In this document: positions 57,718 through 64,000 of the stretch, piece after piece | Layout of the letters: every line of letters starts with the position of its first letter | How positions within the stretch are numbered: the stretch's first letter is position 1 | Source of the DNA: Collinsella sp. AM34-10 | Lineage (GTDB): Bacteria; Actinomycetota; Coriobacteriia; Coriobacteriales; Coriobacteriaceae | DNA: 64,000 nt | Reading direction: 5' to 3' | Assembly (NCBI RefSeq): GCF_003469185.1 | Contig: NZ_QSIL01000005.1 | Location: 62,001-126,000, forward strand | Made by a program: the position numbers and the translations under genes | Notes under the pieces: generated by a model | Seen by the model: only the letters and a program-made list of their open reading frames with translations | Databases searched by the model: none | Told to the model about the DNA's origin: nothing

Positions 57718-60483
57718 CTACTCGGCACTCTTGAGGGCGCCGACCATGTCGATCTTGTTGAGGGTACGATTGGTGGCGAGGTTGACGATAAACGTAAAGC
57801 CAAAGGAAAGCACCACGGCGAGCACGTAGCTTAGCGGCTCGACCTCGACATCAAAGTACAGCGACGGCATCTGCAAAATGTACGTAAAACTCTCGGCCAG
57901 CAAGCCGCCCAGCGGCACGCCCAGCGCAGCGCCAATCGCCGTGAGGATCAACGTCTCCTTGTTGACGTAATGGTGCACCTCACCGCGGCGGAAGCCCAGT
58001 ACCTTGATGGTCGCCAGCTCGCGCTCGCGCTCGGAGATATTCGTGTTGGACAGCGTAAACACCACCACAAACGACAGGCACGCTGCCATGAAGGTCACGA
58101 GCACCACAACCGAATTGATGATCGTAAAGTTCGCCTCATAGTTTTCCCAATGCTCGGCCGTACTCGAAATCGTAAGCCAACCGTCACTCTTAAGATTCTT
58201 GCTAAACGCAATCTGGTCGGCCGACGAACCCTTAAGCAGCACAAAGACGCCGTTAAGACGTGCGCTTCGACCGAACGCGCGCTCATAGGTGCCCTGCGTC
58301 ATGTAAAGCGTGTTGCCCAGATAGTTAAGCGAAATGTCGCTGACTTTGACCTTGGCAACATTGAGCGACGAATCCTGGACGTGAGCCGTATCGCCCGGCT
58401 GAATCCCCAGCACCAGCTGTGAACTTTTGCTCAGATACACGTCTCCGTCACGCAAAGACAGCGGTTCTTTTGACTCATCCTCCAGACGCACGTAATCGCC
58501 CAAGTCACTCGTGCGGTTATCGGGCACCACGATCAGCTGCACGGTCTCGCTCTTGCCGCCAAACGTAAAGGTGACGTTGTCGGTCATAATCGGCAGGGTC
58601 GAGGTCACGGTCACGTTGAAATCATTGGCCGCGCTGCGCTCATCCAATGCCGCGCACGTCTGCGAAAAATCGTCGGGATTGGCGACCGCCAGCAGGTCGT
58701 AGCGCGTGATATGCCCGTACTGTTTGGGCGAAAGCGCCACCGACGTGTCGCGAATGCCCATACCGCAGATCACGAGCGCCGTGCAGCCGGCGATACCGAA
58801 GATGGTCATAAAAGCGCGCTTTTTGTAGCGGAACAGGTTACGTGCTGCCACCTTGTTCAAAAAGCCCATGCGGCGCCAGATAAAGCCGATGCGCTCAAGC
58901 AAGATGCGAGAGCCGGCGCGCGGGGCCTTGGGACGCATGAGCGAGGCTGGGGTCTCGGCCATCTCGTGGCGGCAGGCGATAATCGTAGCGCCCACCACGC
59001 CCACGGCAAACAGCGCCACCGACACGAGTGAAGACACGATATCGTACGAAAGCAGCATCTGGGGCAGCGAGTACATGTCGTCGAACACCGTAAACAAGAA
59101 CAGTGGCAGGCCCACAAAGCCGATGATGTTGCCGAGCACGCCGCCGATCAGACATGCCCACAGCGCATAGTCCACGTATTTGGACAGAATACGCCCGCTC
59201 GAATAGCCGAGTGCCTTGTACAGGCCGATGAGCGTGCGCTCCTCCTCGACCATGCGCGTGGCGGTGGTAAGACTGATGAGCACAGCAACGACAAAGAAGA
59301 TAAATGGGAAAACCGTGGCGATGGCCTCGATCGAAGAACTGTCGCTCTCGACGCTCGAGTAGCTTGCGATGTTACCGCGGTCCTGAATGTACCAGGTGCA
59401 TTCGCCCAGATCGGAAAGCTCGGCGCGGGCATCGGCAAAATGCTGGTCGGCGGCGGCGCGGCGCTGGTCCAACTCGGTCTGAGCCTGGACGCGCTCCTCG
59501 CTGCCCTCGGCCATACGGTTGATGTTATCCTGCTCGATCCCAAAGAGCATGGCGGTCTGACGCTCGGCCGCATCCAAGCTTGCCGGCGTGTCGACCGTCA
59601 GCTCCTGAGCGCGCGCCTTCTCGCGCTCCTCGCGGATCTTCTCGATATTGCCTTTGACCTCGTTGATCTTTGTCGTGTAGGCATCCGAATAGGAGTTGAG
59701 GCTCTTGGCTCCCTCGACGATCACGTGGACCGCGGAGTAGGAAGAAGATGTCGCGGCATCCTCGCTCACATAGAACTTATAGTCCGCCGCCGAAGCAGCG
59801 CGAAAGGCGTTGACTGTCGAGTCGGAGCTCACATCAGTGGGATCGAGGACCTCGGCCGTAATGGTGTAATCGCCTGCGGCAAACTGATCCTTGGCGCTTT
59901 GGTTCGACGAGCTCGCGTCATTGGCGGCAAAGCTCACCGTATCGCCGAGCTTTTTGCCCGAAGCCTTCAGGAACTTCGAAGTCACCGCGACCTCATCGGC
60001 GCTCTCGGGCAAATCGCCGTTCACGAGCACCGGCTGATCGATGTTCTCTTTGGAAAGGCTCTGCACGACCACGCGCTCGCGCGTTGTGCCCACGGCGGTG
60101 TAGGCGGTCTCGGTGTAGATGCCCTCGGCCGTCTCGACGCCGTCGACCTCTTGGATAGCCGCAAGATCGTCACGCGTAAGACCATAGGTCGACTGCACGT
60201 TAATGTCATAGACATTCTGCTGGTCAAAATAGGCGTCGACCGAATCGCACAGGTCCTCGCAACCCGCCTTAAGGCCGCACATCACGCTCACGCCGAGCGC
60301 GGTGATGACCACGATAGATAGGAAGCGCTTAAGACTGCCCCGAATCGTGCGGTAGATGCCACGGCGAAATACCGTCGGCACCATATCGTTTGAGCTTTGA
60401 GCGGTGCGGTAGGTCGCGAACTCCCGGTCGCGACCCGCGTGCTCCGTATCGTGGTTTTGGCTGTTTTGGCGATCTTGGTCCAT
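57718..60483 (-). CDS. FtsX/MacB-type ABC transporter permease
   Basis: A 921-residue permease. One helix near residue 60 (FLSIVVITALGVSVMCGL) precedes a large extracytoplasmic domain with a likely coiled coil (about 270-345). Two FtsX-type membrane blocks follow (about 385-530, and 805 to the end), separated by a second soluble region. It works with the ATPase at 60489. Together they may export or sense peptides, or act on lipoproteins. I chose the ATG at 60483; a GTG at 60495 overlapping the ATPase stop is the alternative. Confidence 0.85.
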   Translation of the reverse strand: MDQDRQNSQNHDTEHAGRDREFATYRTAQSSNDMVPTVFRRGIYRTIRGSLKRFLSIVVITALGVSVMCGLKAGCEDLCDSVDAYFDQQNVYDINVQSTYGLTRDDLAAIQEVDGVETAEGIYTETAYTAVGTTRERVVVQSLSKENIDQPVLVNGDLPESADEVAVTSKFLKASGKKLGDTVSFAANDASSSNQSAKDQFAAGDYTITAEVLDPTDVSSDSTVNAFRAASAADYKFYVSEDAATSSSYSAVHVIVEGAKSLNSYSDAYTTKINEVKGNIEKIREEREKARAQELTVDTPASLDAAERQTAMLFGIEQDNINRMAEGSEERVQAQTELDQRRAAADQHFADARAELSDLGECTWYIQDRGNIASYSSVESDSSSIEAIATVFPFIFFVVAVLISLTTATRMVEEERTLIGLYKALGYSSGRILSKYVDYALWACLIGGVLGNIIGFVGLPLFLFTVFDDMYSLPQMLLSYDIVSSLVSVALFAVGVVGATIIACRHEMAETPASLMRPKAPRAGSRILLERIGFIWRRMGFLNKVAARNLFRYKKRAFMTIFGIAGCTALVICGMGIRDTSVALSPKQYGHITRYDLLAVANPDDFSQTCAALDERSAANDFNVTVTSTLPIMTDNVTFTFGGKSETVQLIVVPDNRTSDLGDYVRLEDESKEPLSLRDGDVYLSKSSQLVLGIQPGDTAHVQDSSLNVAKVKVSDISLNYLGNTLYMTQGTYERAFGRSARLNGVFVLLKGSSADQIAFSKNLKSDGWLTISSTAEHWENYEANFTIINSVVVLVTFMAACLSFVVVFTLSNTNISERERELATIKVLGFRRGEVHHYVNKETLILTAIGAALGVPLGGLLAESFTYILQMPSLYFDVEVEPLSYVLAVVLSFGFTFIVNLATNRTLNKIDMVGALKSAE

Positions 60484-60488
60484 GGGCG

Positions 60489-61190
60489 CTACCACTCGAT
60501 CGTCTCGATAGACACGGGATTTTGCTGAACCGTCTCGCTCTCCACGCGACCGTTCTTAAAGCGAATCAAGCGATCGGCCATGGGCGCCAGCGCGGAGTTA
60601 TGGGTGATGATAATGACCGTGATGCCCTGCTTGCGACAGGTATCCTGCAGTAGCTGCAAGATCTGCTTGCCAGTTTTGTAGTCGAGTGCACCCGTGGGCT
60701 CGTCGCACAAAAGCAGCTTGGGATTCTTGGCCAGTGCGCGGGCGATGGACACGCGCTGCTGCTCGCCGCCCGAAAGCTGCGCCGGAAAGTTGGCGAGGCG
60801 CTCGCCCAGGCCAACCTGGCGAAGCGTCTGTTCGGCATCGAGCGAATCGGGGCAGATCTGAGCTGCGAGCTCGACGTTTTCGAGCGCCGTCAGGTTGGGG
60901 ACCAGATTGTAGAACTGGAAGACAAAGCCCACGTCGGCGCGGCGGTATTCCACAAGCTGTGCCTCGTTGGCAGCGCTCACGTCACGCCCGTCCACCGTCA
61001 CGGTGCCGGAGGTTACCGTATCCATGCCGCCCAGGATGTTGAGCGCCGTGGTCTTGCCGGCACCCGAGGCGCCTAGGATAATGGCGAGCTCACCGCGCTC
61101 AACGGTAAAGCTCGCGCCGTCGAGCGCGTGAATGCGGGCATCGCCCTCGCCGTATGCTTTGATGACGTCTTTGAATTCGATATAAGCCAT
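60489..61190 (-). CDS. ABC transporter ATPase (LolD/MacB type)
   Basis: A 233-residue ATPase with Walker [11 protein letters not shown]-loop [21 protein letters not shown], signature [19 protein letters not shown] and Walker [13 protein letters not shown], and the switch His in IITHN. It directly precedes the FtsX-type permease and lies 86 bases after the sensor kinase gene. The layout RR-HK-ABC is that of BceRS-BceAB-like antimicrobial peptide detoxification modules, though the permease here differs in size. Confidence 0.93.
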   Translation of the reverse strand: MAYIEFKDVIKAYGEGDARIHALDGASFTVERGELAIILGASGAGKTTALNILGGMDTVTSGTVTVDGRDVSAANEAQLVEYRRADVGFVFQFYNLVPNLTALENVELAAQICPDSLDAEQTLRQVGLGERLANFPAQLSGGEQQRVSIARALAKNPKLLLCDEPTGALDYKTGKQILQLLQDTCRKQGITVIIITHNSALAPMADRLIRFKNGRVESETVQQNPVSIETIEW

Positions 61191-61251
61191 CGATTAATTC
61201 CAATCTGGTCGGATAACTCTTTAGTATTACCCATTTCCCACCGACCAAAAA

Positions 61252-61278
61252 GGGACAGGTTTATTTTGGCAGGTTTTA
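61252..61278. repeat. GGGACAG-core palindrome, copy h (half degraded)
   Basis: AAAAAGGGACAGGTTTATTT followed by TGGCAGGTTTTA, the reverse of copy a, but the outer left arm is diverged. Its end contains the stop codon of the sensor kinase gene. Confidence 0.75.
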
Positions 61279-62649
61279 GAAGCGGACGATGAAGGTAATC
61301 TGGTTGCTGTGGCCGCAGACAGAAGCACTCCCGCCATGGGCCTCGGCGATGGCTCGCACCACAGATAGGCCCACGCCCGAGCCGCCCGTCTTGGAGTTAC
61401 GCGAGACATCTGCGCGGTAGAAGCGGTCAAACAGCCGGTCCAGGTCACCCTCGGGCAGCTCATCAACAGCATTCGATACGACAAGCTCGGCCGAGCCTTT
61501 GCCCGCACCGCGCGAGTCTGCGCGCAGGCTTAGCTCAATCACGCTGCCCTCGCTTGCGTAGCGTGTGGCGTTGTCCAGCAGCAACTCAACCACCTGCGCT
61601 ACCGCCGCAGCATCGGCATGGGCCCGCACGCCACTCGCAATCGACGTCGACAGACGCTTGCCGCGCGAAACCGCCACCGACTCAAACGGCGCCGCCGCCT
61701 TGTCCACGGCCTCCGAAAGATCGATCGATGTCATGGTAAAGCCGGCCGAACCCTCGTCCATACGCGCCAGGAACACCAGACGCTCCGTCAGCGCCGTCAG
61801 CCGCGCGACCTGCTCGTGAATGCTCTGCGTCCATTCGCTCTCGCCGCTCTCGATTTCCTGCACCTCGTTGGCGGCGTCGATCACAGCTAGCGGCGTCTTG
61901 ATCTCGTGGCTTGCATCGGTAATAAAGCGCTTTTGCTTGCTGTAGCTCTCGACCATCGGCCGAATCACCGCACCCGAGGCGCCCGCCACAATTGCCAGCA
62001 CTGCCAACCAGCCAATGCAACTGATTGCCACGCTCGCGCTCAAAAACGAATGAAAGCTTGCAAGCTCACGCGAGCAGTCCACGAACACATAGGTGGTCTC
62101 ACCGTCTTGAACGTCAGTCGTATAGCGATAATTGCCAGAAAAACCCGAGACCCAACCCTTGGAATGCAACTTTGCGGCAATACTGGCGGCGCGCTTGGCA
62201 CCCACCGCGGCAATGCGGGCCGTGTTGACATCGGCAACCTGTCCGGCGGCAATCGTCACCGTAAAGTAGCGCGTGTCAAAGGGAGCTTCCGCCGTCATGC
62301 CTTCAAAACGCCCGTCGCGAACAGCCGCCCGGTTACCAGTAGCAACCTTGCCGGCAACCGCATCCTGGCCGGGATCGGCTTTAGGCTCGTTCCCCCAATC
62401 GATACCGTCCTTGCCCGCCAGGATATAGTCCAGGCGAGCGTCGGCCATCTTGCAGACATGCGAATAATTGACGATGTTGATGCCGGCGATGATGAGCGTG
62501 AGCACCACGGTCACGGCGCCCATGGCAACCAGGATGAACTTGCGACGCAGGCGGCGGCCCAATGCGTCAGCAGAATTTGCCCGCCCCGTACTACTCGAGG
62601 CGGCGTGAAACCGCTCCGTCATGCGTTTACACCACGTGCGCACGCTCAC
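61276..62649 (-). CDS. Sensor histidine kinase
   Basis: A 457-residue kinase. A helix (about 32-57), an extracytoplasmic sensor domain of about 120 residues and a second helix (about 185-205) precede the catalytic core. The H box is FITDASHEIKTPLAVID, the N box VELLLDNATRYAS, and the G boxes GGSGVGLSVVRAIAEAHGGS, so it should be active. It starts with GTG overlapping the regulator's stop codon (4 bases), with GAAGG upstream. It is the partner of the response regulator at 62646. Confidence 0.93.
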   Translation of the reverse strand: MSVRTWCKRMTERFHAASSSTGRANSADALGRRLRRKFILVAMGAVTVVLTLIIAGINIVNYSHVCKMADARLDYILAGKDGIDWGNEPKADPGQDAVAGKVATGNRAAVRDGRFEGMTAEAPFDTRYFTVTIAAGQVADVNTARIAAVGAKRAASIAAKLHSKGWVSGFSGNYRYTTDVQDGETTYVFVDCSRELASFHSFLSASVAISCIGWLAVLAIVAGASGAVIRPMVESYSKQKRFITDASHEIKTPLAVIDAANEVQEIESGESEWTQSIHEQVARLTALTERLVFLARMDEGSAGFTMTSIDLSEAVDKAAAPFESVAVSRGKRLSTSIASGVRAHADAAAVAQVVELLLDNATRYASEGSVIELSLRADSRGAGKGSAELVVSNAVDELPEGDLDRLFDRFYRADVSRNSKTGGSGVGLSVVRAIAEAHGGSASVCGHSNQITFIVRF

Positions 62650-63335
62650 GCCTGCTCGCCTTCCTCGACAACCTCAAGCGAATATCCCTGGTTGCGCGAC
62701 GCGCGGATGGCCACATTGGCACCCAGCGCCGCCAGCTTTTTGCGCAGGTACGAGATGTAGACCCACACCACGTTGGCGCCTTCGGGCGCGTCCTCACCCC
62801 AAACCTCGAGCATCAGACGCTCGGTGGGCATACGCGTGCCAGCGTTGCGCATAAAGAGTTCCATAAGCTGAAACTCGCGATTGGCTAGGTGTTCCTCGCC
62901 CAAGGGACCCACAAGCGTGCAAGCCGCCGTATCGAGGCGCACGTTGCCCACACTGAGCGTCGTGGCATCGATCGCAGTCGCGGCGCGCGTCATGGCGCGA
63001 ATGCGCGCGAGCAGCTCCTTGGCGGCAAACGGCTTGGTCAGATAGTCATTGGCGCCGGCGTCCAGGCCCTCAACCTTATCGGACACCTCGCTTTTGGCCG
63101 TGAGCATGATGATGGGCAGTCGCTTACCGGCGGCGCGTGTGCGCTTGAGCACCTCAATGCCATCCATGCCGGGCATCATGATGTCCAGGATTGCGGCGTC
63201 ATAGTCGTTGGCGAGCAGATATTCGAGCGCCGTCAGACCGTCGAGGGCGGCATCGACCTCGTAGTCGCTATGTTGAAGAATCGCGGTAAGGGCACGGGAG
63301 AGGCCGGGTTCGTCCTCGGCAAGCATCAGCTTCAT
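62646..63335 (-). CDS. OmpR-family response regulator
   Basis: A 229-residue regulator. The receiver domain has the acidic pocket (LAEDEPGL), the acceptor Asp in AILDIMMPGMDGIEVL and the Lys in LTKPFAAKEL. The C-terminal winged helix (about 130-225) has the usual VWVYISYLRKKL. It is first in the operon and probably controls the kinase and ABC genes that follow. Confidence 0.95.
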   Translation of the reverse strand: MKLMLAEDEPGLSRALTAILQHSDYEVDAALDGLTALEYLLANDYDAAILDIMMPGMDGIEVLKRTRAAGKRLPIIMLTAKSEVSDKVEGLDAGANDYLTKPFAAKELLARIRAMTRAATAIDATTLSVGNVRLDTAACTLVGPLGEEHLANREFQLMELFMRNAGTRMPTERLMLEVWGEDAPEGANVVWVYISYLRKKLAALGANVAIRASRNQGYSLEVVEEGEQA

Positions 63336-63507
63336 AGTTGTTCCTTTGGCGCACGGCTATACAGGTTTCGATACCGCCGATGATAGTGCACCGCCAGCCG
63401 TCTTAGCGCAGCCTTAGCTGCTCAACCTGCGCGTTTTCAAATACGCAGGATATAGCTTAACCAAACTTAAGGCTCAGATGCCGAGCGCTTGGACGCATGC
63501 CGGTCGC

Positions 63508-63540
63508 GAAAAGACAGCGACTCGTCCTTTCGCGACGTCC
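63508..63540. repeat. Hairpin upstream of the response regulator, possible divergent palindrome family member
   Basis: GTCGCGAAAAGAC pairs in part with GTCCTTTCGCGAC. The region 63336-63563 has no gene; the hairpin lies 24 bases after the MGMT stop and may be its terminator. Confidence 0.45.
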
Positions 63541-63563
63541 TAGTTATGCAAAGTGTTCGAGCG

Positions 63564-64000
63564 TTACGCCTCGTACGCGCCCTCAAGCCGAAGCAGCCAC
63601 TCCTTGCGATCGAGCCCGCCGGCATATCCGTTAAGCGAGCCGTCGGCGGCAACCACGCGATGGCACGGCACGATAATCGAAATGGGATTGCGAGCGACCG
63701 CAGCCCCCACCGCACGGGGAGATACAACAGGGTCCTCATTTCTCGGCACACGATGTCGAGCGGCAACACGCTGGGCGATCTCGCCATACGTAGCGACCTC
63801 GCCACGCGGGATAGAAAGCAGCTCAAACCAAACCTCGCGCTGAAACGCCGTACCAATCATATGCAACGGCGGCGTAAACCGAGGCTCCTGCCCCGCAAAA
63901 TACGCATTCAGCCAAGCCCAAGAACGCTCAAGCACCGAAGAAGCCGCGCCATTTGCCGGACTCACCGAAGACATCCCACCGGTACCAGAAACCGCATCGG
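63564..64000 (-). CDS. Methylated-DNA--protein-cysteine methyltransferase, cut by the window edge
   Basis: The frame is open to the window end, and 136 residues follow the first ATG at 63974. The active-site PCHRV motif (IIVPCHRVVAADG) and the YGEIAQRVAA helix are present, so the DNA-binding methyltransferase domain is complete. It repairs O6-methylguanine by moving the alkyl group to its Cys. The usual N-terminal 30-40 residues are missing, so the real start is probably outside the window. Confidence 0.88.
   Translation of the reverse strand, partial: DAVSGTGGMSSVSPANGAASSVLERSWAWLNAYFAGQEPRFTPPLHMIGTAFQREVWFELLSIPRGEVATYGEIAQRVAARHRVPRNEDPVVSPRAVGAAVARNPISIIVPCHRVVAADGSLNGYAGGLDRKEWLLRLEGAYEA

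Overview
The window is a high-GC chromosomal segment that looks like a gut Coriobacteriia member, most likely Collinsella or a close relative. This is inferred from gene content: a very large fused 2-hydroxyacyl-CoA dehydratase activase/dehydratase protein, a DUF6020 membrane protein, type III pantothenate kinase, an Asp23/AmaP/DUF2273 envelope operon, a Dxs variant and many small palindromic repeats between genes. No rRNA, tRNA, CRISPR array or phage was found.

Layout. 0-9 kb: zinc-ribbon membrane protein, YitT-type protein, Asp23-DUF2273-AmaP operon, YebC, DUF6020 protein, Lgt and a NifU-like scaffold. 9-14 kb: dCMP deaminase and CoaX between an inverted repeat pair, then an OPT transporter and a DUF389 protein. 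14-25 kb: 3-hydroxyacyl-CoA dehydrogenase; a 1593-residue activase/dehydratase protein in an operon with a TetR regulator; a candidate type I toxin; a HAD phosphatase; an MFS exporter with its TetR regulator and twin operators. 25-31 kb: GlnK-type PII and Amt, a CmpB-family membrane protein, an HD protein and Dxs. 31-35.5 kb: a polar amino acid ABC transporter (Tat-type lipoprotein, two permeases, ATPase) and a C26 glutamine amidotransferase-like hydrolase.

35.5-42 kb is the accessory island and the most interesting part. It is visibly more AT-rich than its flanks and encodes a RiPP (ribosomally made, modified peptide) system. On the minus strand the order is DUF2975 protein and XRE regulator, a 42-residue precursor with six cysteines, an ABC ATPase with two permeases, a radical SAM/SPASM maturase, and an ABC exporter without a peptidase domain. 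A hairpin after the precursor probably sets the ratio of peptide to enzymes. An IS3-family element with an internally deleted transposase sits at its upstream edge.

43-64 kb: a degenerate-GGDEF/REC/HD-GYP regulator with an Hpt protein, an alpha/beta hydrolase, a COG0731-type radical SAM protein, a SEC-C methionine aminopeptidase, a D-2-hydroxyacid dehydrogenase, a RelB-like/PIN toxin-antitoxin pair, an M18 aminopeptidase, a membrane-anchored Ntn amidohydrolase, a phosphofructokinase with mixed signature residues, an XRE membrane protein, and a response regulator-kinase-ABC (MacB-like) operon. An MGMT gene is cut by the right edge.

Intergenic DNA is rich in structure: GGGACAG-core palindromes that repeatedly abut stop codons, a second palindrome family with compensatory changes, a cluster of seven 15-mers, two copies of a ~320-bp element placed 3' of genes, and a long inverted repeat over the phosphofructokinase stop codon.
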